Of a stretch of DNA of 34,046 bases, positions 1 to 8,404 are shown piece by piece (position 1 is the stretch's first letter; the number at the start of each line of letters is the position of its first letter). The notes beneath the pieces are model-generated. The model did no database searches. It saw nothing but the letters and a program-made list of their open reading frames with translations, and was not told the DNA's origin. The DNA is taken from the NCBI GenBank assembly GCA_014799845.1, contig JAAVHF010000033.1, forward strand, positions 1 to 34,046, read 5' to 3'. The translations under genes and the position numbers were made by a program. The DNA is from Oscillibacter sp. GTDB taxonomy: Bacteria > Bacillota > Clostridia > Oscillospirales > Oscillospiraceae.

Positions 1-338
1 CTAAGGCCGCCGTAGGCGGCCCACGGGGTCGCGTGGGGAAGAGGAGGGGCAAAGTAACGAAGTGCAGTTTTCGGCGTTAGCCGGAAACGGAACGGAGTGG
101 ATTTCGCCCCGACGAGGTTCAGGCCGGACGGGCTGCAGGACAAGCGCAAAACAAAACGACACATTCGGGGATTCTCAAGGGGTCCCGACTCCTTGAGTGT
201 GCTTTTGCTGCTTTTCCCACAAGGGAAAAGCAGGCCCCCGTGGGGCCGCCTGCGGCGGCAGGAAACTGCGTCCCAATTACGCAGAAGTCCAAAAGGATCG
301 CGAGGGCTCCTCCCTCGCAATAAGAAGGAGGTGTCCCG
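1..338. other. noncoding stretch upstream of dnaB with several hairpins
   Basis: I see no credible gene here. An open frame on the plus strand runs across it but is arginine- and proline-rich, has no proper ribosome binding site and overlaps dnaB. The sequence holds these inverted repeats: GGCCGCC-GTA-GGCGGCC at 5-21; CTCAAGG at 174-180 with CCTTGAG at 191-197; an 11-bp stem with loop ACAA at 208-233; and GCGAGGG with CCCTCGC at 300-318, just ahead of the dnaB ribosome binding site. CCCCGA (107-112) can pair with TCGGGG (165-170), and TCCCGA (183-188) could compete for the same partner. A 24-base segment at 234-257 recurs at 15824-15847. The whole could be a multicopy element or a structured leader RNA; the function is unknown. 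Confidence 0.5.
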
Positions 339-1694
339 ATGGCTTTTGAGGATGAAATCTTATCACGGCAGATGCCCCATAGCCTGGAGGCCGAGCAGTC
401 AGCCTTAGGCTCCATGCTGATCGATGCCGACTGCATCAAGGACGTCATGGACAAACTCCAGCCGGACGACTTTTATATCAAGCAGAACAGGGACATTTTT
501 GAAACCATCTATACCATGTTCAGCTACTCCAAGGCCATTGACGGCGTGACAGTAGCTGAGGAAATGCAGAAAAACGGCACCTATGACGATCAGGTCACCA
601 GAAATTATCTGGTCCAGCTGATGGAAATTACTCCCACCAGCGCCAACGTTATGGAGTACGTGAAGATCATTCAGGATAAGTCCCTTCTCCGCTCCCTGGC
701 GAAAGCCGCCGGGGAAATCACCGGCATGGTTCAGGAGGGCCTGGGCGAAGCCCGGGACATCCTGGAGGCCGCGGAGCAAAAGGTCTATGCCATCCGCCGG
801 GGAAAAGGCAGTCAGGAGCTGACCCCGGTGGCCCAGCTCATCAAGCCCTTTCTGGACCAGCTGAACGAGCTGGCCTCCGGCAAGACCGGTATGCCCGGCC
901 TGCCCAGCGGATTTTCCATGGTGGATCAGAAGATTCACGGATTGAATAAGTCCGATCTGATCCTGTTAGCCGCCCGTCCCGGCGTGGGCAAAAGCTCCTT
1001 CGCCATGAATATGGCCCTGAACGTGGCCCGGCAGACCCAGAAAACGGTGGCCGTCTTTTCCCTGGAAATGAGCAAGGAACAGCTGCTGGTGCGCCTGATG
1101 GCCTCGGAGGGACTGGTGGACCTGAACAAGCTGATGACCGGACGGCTCAGCGCCTCCGACTGGGGTAAGGTCACCCAGGCCGCCCGTACCCTGCGCCAGA
1201 CGGATATCCGTATTGACGACAACCCCATGCTCACCGCCGCCGACATGAACGCCAAGTGCCGGAGGCTGGACAATCTGGGGCTGGTCATTGTGGACTATTT
1301 GCAGCTGATGAGCTCCTCCGGCGGCAAGAGCTACGCCGGGGAAAACCGGCAGCAGGCCGTCAGCGACATCTCCCGTATGCTGAAGATCATGGCGAAAGAG
1401 CTGAATGTGCCCGTGATCTGCCTCAGCCAGCTCAGCCGCGCCAACGAGAAGCGGGAGGACAAGCGCCCTATGCTGTCCGACCTGCGCGATTCCGGCGCCA
1501 TCGAGCAGGACGCGGATATCGTCATGTTCCTCTACCGGGAGGACTACTACAAAGAGGATTCGGAGAACCGGAACGTGGCGGAGTGCATCGTGGCCAAAAA
1601 CCGTCACGGCGAGACCGGGAAGGTGGCCCTGCGCTGGGCGCCGGAGTACGTCACCTTCAGCACTCTGGAGATGCGTTTTGATGAAGATGATTGA
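339..1694 (+). CDS. dnaB: replicative DNA helicase DnaB
   Basis: Hexameric 5'-3' helicase that unwinds DNA at the replication fork and is loaded at oriC with DnaA and a helicase loader. The 451-residue length is normal for the family. The N-terminal DnaB_N domain covers about residues 10-115, followed by a linker and a RecA-like ATPase domain. Visible motifs are Walker A at 211-220 (ARPGVGKSS), Walker B at 316-320 (VIVDY), and the KNRHGETG segment at 420-427 that carries the arginine finger region. The ATG is preceded by AAGGAGGTG at 325-333. The gene overlaps the start of tilS by 14 bases. In related genomes rplI often precedes dnaB; here 338 bases of noncoding DNA precede it instead. No intein or frameshift is seen. 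Confidence 0.97.
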   Translation: MAFEDEILSRQMPHSLEAEQSALGSMLIDADCIKDVMDKLQPDDFYIKQNRDIFETIYTMFSYSKAIDGVTVAEEMQKNGTYDDQVTRNYLVQLMEITPTSANVMEYVKIIQDKSLLRSLAKAAGEITGMVQEGLGEARDILEAAEQKVYAIRRGKGSQELTPVAQLIKPFLDQLNELASGKTGMPGLPSGFSMVDQKIHGLNKSDLILLAARPGVGKSSFAMNMALNVARQTQKTVAVFSLEMSKEQLLVRLMASEGLVDLNKLMTGRLSASDWGKVTQAARTLRQTDIRIDDNPMLTAADMNAKCRRLDNLGLVIVDYLQLMSSSGGKSYAGENRQQAVSDISRMLKIMAKELNVPVICLSQLSRANEKREDKRPMLSDLRDSGAIEQDADIVMFLYREDYYKEDSENRNVAECIVAKNRHGETGKVALRWAPEYVTFSTLEMRFDEDD

Positions 1695-3033
1695 TCCCAT
1701 GGCGGGGCGGGTCCTGGCCTGCTGCCAAAAATGGGGCATGCTGCCCCAGGGGGGGACGGTGCTCTGCGCCGTATCCGGCGGGCGTGATTCCATGGCGCTG
1801 CTGCATCTGTTCTCCGCGCTGGCGGAGGCGGGCGGGTTTCGGACAGCCGCCGCCCATTTCAACCACCGGCTGCGCCCCACGGCGGACCGGGACGAGGCTT
1901 TTGTCCGGGACTGGTGCCGGGAGCATGGCATTCCCCTGACCCGCGGGGCGGGAGATGTGAAGGAATTTGCCGCCCGGGAGGGCCTGGGCATCGAGGACGC
2001 CGCCCGGAAGCTGCGGTACGCCTTCCTGGAGACCGCCGCCGCGGATATGGGCGCGGTCCGGATCGCCACCGCCCACCATAGGGAGGACAACGCCGAGACG
2101 GTGCTGCTCCACCTCCTGCGGGGATCCGGGCTGCAGGGGCTGGGCGGGATCGCCCCGGTACGGGGGAAGATCATCAGGCCCCTGCTGGAAACCAGCCGGG
2201 CGGAGATTGATGCATATATCATCCGGCATGGCCTCCCCTATGTGGAGGACGAGAGCAACCGGGATACCCGCTTCACCCGCAACCGCCTGCGGCTGGAGGT
2301 CCTGCCGCTGCTGGAGGACATTGCCCCCGGCTGCGGAGGGCGGATCGCGGCGGCGGCGGAGCTGCTGCGGGATGAAAACCAGCACATGCGGCGGGAAGTG
2401 GAGGGTCTGCTCCCGCCTGTGGAGGATGACGCCGTTACCCTGCCGGTCCCCGTGCTTCGCAGGCAGGACGAGGCCCTGCGCCGCCGCCTGGTCCGGACCA
2501 TGGGGCAGAGGCTGGGTACTGAACTGACGAGAGCTCAGGTGGAAGCCGTCCTTGCCCTGAACAGCGGCGGATACCTGGATCTCCCGGAAAACCTGTGCGC
2601 CATCCGGAAGCCCCGCCGGCTGATTTTGAAAAAGCAGCCGCCTCCGCTTCCTCCGTTGACGTTATGCGCGGGGGAGCAGGTCTGGGGACCGTGGCGGGTG
2701 ACAGTCCAAAAAGGCCGGGAAATTCCGCCGGAAAGCCCGGATACGGTGGTTCTGCGCGGCGTTGACGGAGAGCTGGCCATTGCCGCCTGGGATGGCGAGG
2801 GCCGTCTGGCGGTGGAAAACGGCAGCCGGACCATCAAGCGGCTTTTTGCCGACGCGGGCATTCCGATAGAGAACCGGGCGGACCACCCGGCGCTGCTTCT
2901 GGACGGAAGGCCGGTTGCCGTGTTCGGCGCTGCCACGGATTGGGCGTTCCGGCCCCGCAAGGAGGAGGTCTGCGTCGTGATTACGCTGCGCCGGTCGAAT
3001 GAAAGGAGCAGGGATCATGAAAAAATTTTCTGA
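1681..3033 (+). CDS. tilS: tRNA(Ile)-lysidine synthase TilS
   Basis: Modifies the wobble cytidine of tRNA-Ile(CAU) to lysidine with ATP and lysine, switching codon reading from AUG to AUA; cytoplasmic and normally essential. The PP-loop signature SGGRDS lies at residues 32-37, in the N-terminal N-type ATP-pyrophosphatase domain, followed by the AHHREDNAET segment typical of TilS. A C-terminal substrate-binding domain is present (around 380-440, with TIKRLFADAGIP and a terminal WAFRP segment). The protein has 450 residues. I chose ATG 1681, 10 bases after GGAG at 1667-1670 inside dnaB; TTG 1678 and ATG 1687 are alternatives. The overlap with dnaB suggests translational coupling. The order tilS-hpt-ftsH further downstream is a conserved Firmicute arrangement. 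Confidence 0.95.
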   Translation: MKMIDPMAGRVLACCQKWGMLPQGGTVLCAVSGGRDSMALLHLFSALAEAGGFRTAAAHFNHRLRPTADRDEAFVRDWCREHGIPLTRGAGDVKEFAAREGLGIEDAARKLRYAFLETAAADMGAVRIATAHHREDNAETVLLHLLRGSGLQGLGGIAPVRGKIIRPLLETSRAEIDAYIIRHGLPYVEDESNRDTRFTRNRLRLEVLPLLEDIAPGCGGRIAAAAELLRDENQHMRREVEGLLPPVEDDAVTLPVPVLRRQDEALRRRLVRTMGQRLGTELTRAQVEAVLALNSGGYLDLPENLCAIRKPRRLILKKQPPPLPPLTLCAGEQVWGPWRVTVQKGREIPPESPDTVVLRGVDGELAIAAWDGEGRLAVENGSRTIKRLFADAGIPIENRADHPALLLDGRPVAVFGAATDWAFRPRKEEVCVVITLRRSNERSRDHEKIF

Positions 3034-3478
3034 TCTGACCCTTTCACAGAAGATTTTGGAGGGAATATGCTTTGCCGTGCTGGCGGGGATGTTTCTGGGA
3101 CTGCTTGTCTTCTGGGGGCGCATCCCGGATCAGATTCCCGGCCACTACAACGGCGCCGGGAAAATCGACCGCTGGGGGAGCAAATTGGAACTGCTCATCC
3201 TGCCGGTTGTCAGCGTTTTCCTGTATCTGTTCATAAGCGCCTGCTGCGCCCTGCTCTGGGCACCCATCAGAAAAGGCGAGCTGCCTTTGTCGGCCTATAC
3301 CTGGCTGACGGGTACGAAATTGGTGGTTTTGGGGACCTTTGCTGTGATCGAGTGGTGCGCCGCCGCCGTCAGACCAATGGTGAGCTGGCTTTTACCGGTG
3401 TCCCTGACAGCGGCAGGGGTGCTTGGGACCGCATTTATGATATCCAGTATAGGGTTCGCCCTGCGGCAGAAGAAATAA
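3017..3478 (+). CDS. small DUF1648-like membrane protein
   Basis: A 153-residue integral membrane protein of unknown function. The first part has one transmembrane segment (about 18-35) followed by the DUF1648-type motif in which a proline and a short polar stretch precede the next helix (IPDQIPGHYNGAGKIDRWGSK, residues about 37-57, given here only for position). Three more hydrophobic segments follow at about 60-83, 98-117 and 121-145. DUF1648 occurs in SdpI-like immunity and signalling proteins, but this protein is too short for me to assign that role. The start at 3017 has GGAGCAGGG directly upstream; an in-frame ATG at 2999 lacks a good site. It overlaps the end of tilS by 17 bases in another frame and so probably belongs to the same transcript. 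Confidence 0.8.
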   Translation: MKKFSDLTLSQKILEGICFAVLAGMFLGLLVFWGRIPDQIPGHYNGAGKIDRWGSKLELLILPVVSVFLYLFISACCALLWAPIRKGELPLSAYTWLTGTKLVVLGTFAVIEWCAAAVRPMVSWLLPVSLTAAGVLGTAFMISSIGFALRQKK

Positions 3479-3491
3479 ATGTTTTTAATTT

Positions 3492-3506
3492 TGTCCACAC
3501 TGGACA
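3492..3506. repeat. short perfect dyad upstream of hpt
   Basis: TGTCCA-CAC-TGGACA is a 6-3-6 inverted repeat between the DUF1648-like gene and hpt. It lies 23 bases ahead of the hpt start. It could be a protein-binding site or chance; no convincing promoter sits around it. Confidence 0.35.
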
Positions 3507-3529
3507 TATTTTGAGAAGGAGAAAAAGAC

Positions 3530-4081
3530 ATGGGCATGATGGATCAGGACATTTTGAAGGTACTGTACTCGGAGGAGCAGATCGCGCAGCGCATCAGGGA
3601 CCTGGGAGCGGAGATGTATGAGGACCTGAAGGACAAGGACCCGCTGTTCATCAGCGTGCTGCGGGGCGCGTTCATCTTCATGGCGGACATCGTCCGGGCC
3701 TGCCAGGTGAAGAGCGACGTGGAGTTTATCGCGGTGTCCTCCTACGGCAACGCGTTCAGCACCACCGGCGCGGTGAAGATCACCCACGACATCCAGCAGG
3801 ACATCACGGGCCGCAATCTGGTGGTGATCGAGGACATCCTGGATTCCGGCAATACGCTTCACTTCCTCAAACAGTATTTCATCACCAAGGGCGCGGCCTC
3901 CGTGTCGATCTGCACGCTGCTGGACAAGCCCAGCCGCAGGGCCAAGGCGATTCAGGCCGATTACATCGGCTTTGTGGTTCCTGATGAGTTCGTTGTCGGC
4001 TACGGGCTGGATTACTGCCAGAAATACCGGAATTTGCCCTACATCGGCGTATTGAAGCCGGAAGTCTATCAGGGGGAATGA
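3530..4081 (+). CDS. hpt: hypoxanthine phosphoribosyltransferase
   Basis: Purine salvage enzyme that joins hypoxanthine (and usually guanine) to PRPP, giving IMP or GMP. The 183 residues match the family. The PRPP-binding loop VVIEDILDSGNTL lies at 98-110 with the adjacent acidic pair E101-D102. The N-terminal SVLRGAFIFMADIVR segment (about 42-56) is the usual pyrophosphate-loop region, and the C-terminal VGYGLDYCQKYRNLPYIGVL is typical. The ATG at 3530 is preceded by GAAGGAGAAAAAGAC. In many Firmicutes hpt lies between tilS and ftsH, as it does here, with one small membrane gene inserted. No PurR-type operator was recognised. Confidence 0.95.
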   Translation: MGMMDQDILKVLYSEEQIAQRIRDLGAEMYEDLKDKDPLFISVLRGAFIFMADIVRACQVKSDVEFIAVSSYGNAFSTTGAVKITHDIQQDITGRNLVVIEDILDSGNTLHFLKQYFITKGAASVSICTLLDKPSRRAKAIQADYIGFVVPDEFVVGYGLDYCQKYRNLPYIGVLKPEVYQGE

Positions 4082-4110
4082 TCTTCCCCCGGTGAACCGC
4101 GCTATTGAAA

Positions 4111-4136
4111 GCGCCGCTGCCAGCCGGCGGAGGCGC
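4111..4136 (+). promoter_or_regulatory. GC-rich hairpin directly upstream of the ftsH ribosome binding site
   Basis: GCGCC at 4111-4115 can pair with GGCGC at 4132-4136, with further G-C pairing inside. It ends two bases before the AAGGAGTG ribosome binding site (4138-4145). It may influence ftsH translation or end some hpt transcripts; there is no T-tract. Confidence 0.35.
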
Positions 4137-4150
4137 AAAGGAGTGATTTT

Positions 4151-6007
4151 TTGACCAAGCAGAGAAACCGCCCCGGAATGGGCATCTATTTCGCATTTCT
4201 TCTGATCCTGCTGTGCGCCTACTACTTCTTCTACGGAACCAACCGCACCCCCAGCGTCTCCTATGCCACGGCGCGGGAGCTCTTTATCCGGGAACAGGTG
4301 GAGACCTTTGAGATCAGGGACGGCGACAAGCTCTATATGGCCCTGCGGGACGGAACCATCGTTTACAACGAACTGGGCAGCCCGGAGCTCTTCTGGGAAG
4401 ACCTGGGCGGCCTGATCCGGGAGCAGAAGGATCAGGGCCTGATCGTGGACTATGACAACAAGCCGGTCTACACGCCTCCCTGGTGGAGCGAGATCATCCT
4501 CTATGTTCTGCTCATCGGCGGCATCTTCCTGGCCTGGCAGTACATGCTGATCCGGGCCCAGGGGGGCGGCGGAGGCGGCGGCATGGACCAGGGCAGGCGC
4601 TTCGGCAAGGCTCGGGTTCGCTTCGGCTCCGACAGCGGCAATAAGGTCAGCTTTGCCGACGTGGCCGGGGCGGACGAGGAAAAAGAGGAGCTGCGGGAGA
4701 TCGTGGGCTTCCTGAAAGAGCCCCAGAAGTACCTGGACCTGGGGGCCCGCATCCCCAAAGGCGTGCTGCTGGTTGGCCCTCCGGGTACCGGTAAGACCCT
4801 GCTGGCCAAGGCCGTGGCCGGGGAGGCCGGGGTGCAGTTCCTGTCCATTTCCGGCTCCGACTTCGTGGAGCTGTACGTGGGCGTGGGCGCCAGCCGCGTC
4901 CGGGACCTCTTCGAGGAGGCCAAGAAGGTGGCCCCCTCCGTGGTGTTCATCGACGAAATCGACGCCGTGGGCCGTCAGCGCGGCGCGGGCCTGGGCGGCG
5001 GACACGACGAGCGGGAGCAGACACTCAACCAGCTGCTGGTGGAGATGGACGGCTTCGGCGGCAACTCCGGCGTGGTGGTCCTGGCGGCTACCAACCGGGC
5101 GGACATTCTGGACCCCGCCCTGCTGCGGCCCGGACGGTTTGACCGGCAGGTCTTTGTGGGCCGTCCCGACAGCAAGGGCCGGGAGGAGATCCTGGCCGTC
5201 CACACGAAAAACAAGCCCCTGGCCGAGGACGTGGATCTGAAGGTCCTGGCCCAGGCCACCTCCGGCTTCACCGGGGCGGATCTGGAGAATCTGGTCAACG
5301 AGGGCGCGCTGCTGTCCGCCCGGCGGAACCAGAAGTTCATCACCATGGACGTTTTGCAGGAGGCCGTCATCAAGGTCATTGCCGGACCGGAGAAGAAAAG
5401 CCGGGTGGTGCCCCAGCACGAGCGGAAGCTCACCGCCTACCACGAGGCGGGCCACGCCGTCATGCACCACTGTCTGGCCAGCGTGGACCCGGTCCATCAG
5501 GTGACCATCGTCCCCAGAGGACAGGCCGGCGGCATGACCATCTCCCTCCCCGGCGAGGACCGGGGGTACTACTCCAAGCGGTACATGGAGGAGGAGATCG
5601 CCGCCCTGCTGGGAGGCCGGGTGGCGGAGAGCCTGTTCCTGGACGATATCTCCACCGGCGCGTCCAACGACATCCAGCGGGCCTCCTCCATGGCCCGGAA
5701 GATGGTGACCGCCTACGGCATGAGCGAGCGCCTGGGGGCCGTCAGCTTCGACTCCGGCCATGACGAGGTATTCATCGGACGCAGCATGGCCCAGGCCAAG
5801 AGCTACTCCGAGGAGGTGGCCGCGCAGATCGACGAGGAGGTCAAGGCCATCATCGACGCCGGCTACCGCCGCTGTCAGGAGGTGCTGGAGGCCCACCGGA
5901 CGCAGATGGAGGCCGTGGCTTCCTACCTGCTGGAGCACGAGACCATGTCCGGCGAGGACTTCGCCGCCGTCATGGGATTCCCCAAGGCGGCGCTGGAGGA
6001 TCATTAG
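4151..6007 (+). CDS. ftsH: ATP-dependent zinc metalloprotease FtsH
   Basis: Membrane-anchored hexameric AAA+ protease that degrades damaged membrane proteins and short-lived regulators. There are 618 residues. Two transmembrane segments (about 11-28 and 113-133) flank a small extracytoplasmic domain. A glycine-rich linker follows (137-144), then the AAA domain with Walker A GPPGTGKT (209-216), Walker B VVFIDEID (264-271) and the second region of homology around 313-334. The zinc-protease motif HEAGH is at 431-435, and the [13 protein letters not shown] segment (about 499-511) carries the third ligand region. The pore loop reads LYVG (241-244), with tyrosine where most FtsH proteins have phenylalanine. 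The start is TTG, supported by AAGGAGTG seven bases upstream; no ATG fits before the first membrane helix. Confidence 0.96.
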   Translation: MTKQRNRPGMGIYFAFLLILLCAYYFFYGTNRTPSVSYATARELFIREQVETFEIRDGDKLYMALRDGTIVYNELGSPELFWEDLGGLIREQKDQGLIVDYDNKPVYTPPWWSEIILYVLLIGGIFLAWQYMLIRAQGGGGGGGMDQGRRFGKARVRFGSDSGNKVSFADVAGADEEKEELREIVGFLKEPQKYLDLGARIPKGVLLVGPPGTGKTLLAKAVAGEAGVQFLSISGSDFVELYVGVGASRVRDLFEEAKKVAPSVVFIDEIDAVGRQRGAGLGGGHDEREQTLNQLLVEMDGFGGNSGVVVLAATNRADILDPALLRPGRFDRQVFVGRPDSKGREEILAVHTKNKPLAEDVDLKVLAQATSGFTGADLENLVNEGALLSARRNQKFITMDVLQEAVIKVIAGPEKKSRVVPQHERKLTAYHEAGHAVMHHCLASVDPVHQVTIVPRGQAGGMTISLPGEDRGYYSKRYMEEEIAALLGGRVAESLFLDDISTGASNDIQRASSMARKMVTAYGMSERLGAVSFDSGHDEVFIGRSMAQAKSYSEEVAAQIDEEVKAIIDAGYRRCQEVLEAHRTQMEAVASYLLEHETMSGEDFAAVMGFPKAALEDH

Positions 6008-6014
6008 CTCATAA

Positions 6015-6043
6015 GAGGGCGGCTGAAGCTTTCAGCCGCCCTC
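6015..6043 (+). terminator. hairpin after ftsH
   Basis: A 13-bp perfect stem (GAGGGCGGCTGAA with its complement) and a three-base loop lie eight bases after the ftsH stop. There is no clear T-run, so termination may be partial or Rho-assisted. Confidence 0.6.
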
Positions 6044-6080
6044 CTGCTGTCCCGTTGAGCATGAGTACACGAAATGCGTC

Positions 6081-6109
6081 TTGAAAAAATCCGCATCCCG
6101 GAGTACAAT
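6081..6109 (+). promoter_or_regulatory. sigma-A promoter for the GH13 gene
   Basis: TTGAAA (6081-6086), 17-base spacer, TACAAT (6104-6109). The position, about 50 bases ahead of the GH13 start and after the ftsH hairpin, fits a separate transcription unit. Confidence 0.75.
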
Positions 6110-6159
6110 GGACCACAACGAAATCACCTGGCGGCCCTGCCGCCGGAAAGGAGGACGGC

Positions 6160-7761
6160 ATGGAGTGGTGGAAGGACGCCATCATCTATCAGATCTACCC
6201 CCGCAGCTTTCAGGATTCCAACGGCGACGGCATCGGGGATATCCCCGGTATTATCAGCCGCCTGGACCATTTGCAGGAGCTGGGCGTCGGGGCCATCTGG
6301 CTCAGCCCGGTCTATAAATCCCCCAATGCCGACAACGGCTACGACATCAGCGATTACCGGGAGATCAACCCGGAATACGGCACCATGGAGGACATGGAGC
6401 GCCTGATCCGGGAGGCCAAGAACCGGAATATCCGGATCATTATGGATCTGGTGATCAACCACACCTCCACCGACCACTACTGGTTCCGGCAGAGCCGGGA
6501 CAGGACCAGCGAGTACGCCGATTACTACTACTGGCGGCACGGCAATCCGGACGGCTCCCTCCCCAACAACTGGACCGGCTTTTTCGGCGAGGACTGCTGG
6601 GAGTTTGACCCCCAGCGCTGTGAATATTACCTGCACCTCTTCGCCAAAAGCCAGGCGGATCTGAACTACCACAACCCCGCCGTGCTGGAGGAGGTCAAGG
6701 ACATCCTCCGCTTCTGGCTGCGCAAGGGCGTGGCGGGGTTCCGCTGCGACGTGATCAACATCCTGTGGAAGGAAAGCCTGGAAAGCGGCAAAAAAAAGCT
6801 GGCTCTGACGGGCAGCGAGCACTATCTCTCTCTGGAGGGCACCCACGAGATTTTGCGGCAGCTGCGTGAGGTCCTGGACGAATACGGCGCTTTCACCGTC
6901 GGCGAGACCGTCTTTGTCACCCCGCGGCAGGCACGGGACCTCTGCGGCGCGGACCGTAAGGAACTGGATATGGTGTTCTCCTTTGAGCATATGGAGTGCG
7001 ACCAGTATTTTATCAAGTGGTTCAAGCGCAAATTCCGGCCTAAGGCGTTCTTCGACTGCCTGAGCAAATGGCAGCGGGAGCTGGACTGGAACGCCATCTA
7101 TCTGGAAAACCACGACCAGCCCCGCTCGATCCCCCGCTTCGGAAGCGCGGAGTACTGGAAGGAGAGCGGCAAGCTGCTGGCCATGCTGGCCCTGACCCTG
7201 CGGGGCACGCCGTTTATCTATCAGGGCCAGGAGATCGGCATGATGAACTTCGATTTTGACCGGATGCGGCAGCTCAATGACGTGGAGAGCAAGAACGTGG
7301 AGCGCGTCCTCCGCCGCTTCCACATCCCCCGCAGGCTGCGCTGGAAGATCATCGCCAGAACCAGCCGGGACAACGCCCGCACCCCCTTCCAGTGGACCGG
7401 AGAACGGGGCGCGGGCTTCACCGACACCCGTCCCTGGCTGGGCGTCAACCACAACTGCGAACAGATCAACCTGGCCCAGCAGGAAACCGACCCGGATTCC
7501 ATCTGGAGCTGGTACAAGGACCTGGCCGCGCTGCGCGGCGGCAGCGAAGTCCTCCGCCGCGGCGCCTTTACGCCGCTGGAAGCTAACAATCAGGTATTTG
7601 TTTACCGCCGCGAGCTGAACGGCGAGGCCCTTACCATCGTCCTGAATTTCAGCGGAAAACCCGCCCAGACCGCCCAGCGGGGCCGCGTCCTCCGCTCCAA
7701 CGTAGGCCGCGAAAGCTTTGACGGCCAGCTGGGACCCTGGGAAGCGGTCATTCTGGAATAA
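6160..7761 (+). CDS. GH13 alpha-glucosidase, oligo-1,6-glucosidase-like
   Basis: Cytoplasmic glycoside hydrolase of family 13 that cleaves short alpha-glucosides; no signal peptide. The N-terminus (WWKDAIIYQIYPRSF) and the PNADNGYDISDY segment are typical of the oligo-1,6-glucosidase/trehalose-6-phosphate hydrolase/alpha-glucosidase branch. The nucleophile is D197 in GFRCDVIN, the acid/base is E249 in TVGETVF, and the stabiliser is D319 in ENHDQPR. Valine directly after the nucleophile is, from family knowledge, the residue linked to alpha-1,6 preference; maltases have threonine or alanine there. The 533 residues are slightly fewer than the usual 550-560. AAAGGAGG at 6147-6154 supports ATG 6160. 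No PTS or sugar transporter lies nearby, so the substrate cannot be read from context; glycogen or starch breakdown products are a reasonable guess given the debranching enzyme at 26428-28548. Confidence 0.9.
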   Translation: MEWWKDAIIYQIYPRSFQDSNGDGIGDIPGIISRLDHLQELGVGAIWLSPVYKSPNADNGYDISDYREINPEYGTMEDMERLIREAKNRNIRIIMDLVINHTSTDHYWFRQSRDRTSEYADYYYWRHGNPDGSLPNNWTGFFGEDCWEFDPQRCEYYLHLFAKSQADLNYHNPAVLEEVKDILRFWLRKGVAGFRCDVINILWKESLESGKKKLALTGSEHYLSLEGTHEILRQLREVLDEYGAFTVGETVFVTPRQARDLCGADRKELDMVFSFEHMECDQYFIKWFKRKFRPKAFFDCLSKWQRELDWNAIYLENHDQPRSIPRFGSAEYWKESGKLLAMLALTLRGTPFIYQGQEIGMMNFDFDRMRQLNDVESKNVERVLRRFHIPRRLRWKIIARTSRDNARTPFQWTGERGAGFTDTRPWLGVNHNCEQINLAQQETDPDSIWSWYKDLAALRGGSEVLRRGAFTPLEANNQVFVYRRELNGEALTIVLNFSGKPAQTAQRGRVLRSNVGRESFDGQLGPWEAVILE

Positions 7762-7776
7762 AAAAGGAGGCGCTCT

Positions 7777-8298
7777 ATGCCCGTTCCTCCATATGAACTG
7801 ATCCGCTCCAGCCGCCGGACGCTGGCTCTGGAGGTCACCCGGGATGGCCGGGTCCTCGTCCGCGCTCCCATGCGGCTGGCCCAGAAGCGGATCGACGATT
7901 TTGTCGACCAGCACGCGGAATGGATCGAGACCCATCTTGCCGTCCAGCGGCAGCGCCGCGAAAACCACCCCGAGCCCACTCCCGCCCAGCGGGAGGAGCT
8001 GATCCGGAAGGCGAAAACCATCCTGCCTCAGAAAATCGCCTATTACAGCGGGATCATGGAGCTCTATCCCACCGGCCTGACCATCACCGGCGCGGAGAAA
8101 CGCTTCGGCAGCTGCAGCGCGAAAAACCGCATCTGCTTCTCCTGGCGCTTGATGCAGTATCCGGAGGAGGCCATTGATTACGTGGTCGTCCATGAACTGG
8201 CCCACATCCGCCACAAGGACCACAGCAAGGCGTTCTATGCCTGCGTGGAGGAGGTGCTGCCGGATTGGCGGGAGCGGAGAAAGCTGCTGAAGCTATAG
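7777..8298 (+). CDS. YgjP-like (DUF45) zinc metallopeptidase
   Basis: A 173-residue protein of the M48-related YgjP/SprT-like group. The zinc signature HELAHIRHKDHSKAF lies near the C-terminus (about 147-161); the HELAH histidines and a downstream histidine are the likely ligands. The FGSCSAKNRICFSWRLMQYP segment just before it is a hallmark of this family. The role is poorly known; YgjP-like proteins are predicted intracellular peptidases. AAAAGGAGG sits a few bases before the ATG and only 15 bases separate it from the GH13 gene, so the two are probably cotranscribed. There is no signal peptide or membrane segment. Confidence 0.88.
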   Translation: MPVPPYELIRSSRRTLALEVTRDGRVLVRAPMRLAQKRIDDFVDQHAEWIETHLAVQRQRRENHPEPTPAQREELIRKAKTILPQKIAYYSGIMELYPTGLTITGAEKRFGSCSAKNRICFSWRLMQYPEEAIDYVVVHELAHIRHKDHSKAFYACVEEVLPDWRERRKLLKL

Positions 8299-8335
8299 CG
8301 GATGTATCCGGCTTTTTGGCCTGCGGAATAAGAAA

Positions 8336-8371
8336 ACCCGGCCCGAGCATATGCTCAGGGCCGGGTCTCTT
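8336..8371. terminator. bidirectional terminator between converging genes
   Basis: A 9-bp outer stem (ACCCGGCCC with GGGCCGGGT) encloses the palindrome GAGCATATGCTC. On the minus strand it is followed by TTTTCTTATT, a good T-tract that ends the small regulator gene. It also follows the YgjP-like gene on the plus strand. Confidence 0.8.
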
Positions 8372-8404
8372 AATCTCCCAGTGTTTTTTGCAGGTTACCC
8401 TCCG

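Noticed and set aside
97-408. Plus-strand open frame of 103 codons before dnaB
   Set aside because: Arginine/proline-rich low-complexity translation, no ribosome binding site, and overlap with the dnaB start; fits a GC-rich noncoding repeat.
3017-3478. SdpI-type immunity protein
   Set aside because: The DUF1648 motif is present but the protein is short and no toxin or SdpR-like regulator is adjacent.
3485-6004. 839-codon minus-strand open frame across hpt and ftsH
   Set aside because: It spans two well-supported genes and gives a histidine/glycine/leucine-rich sequence without motifs.
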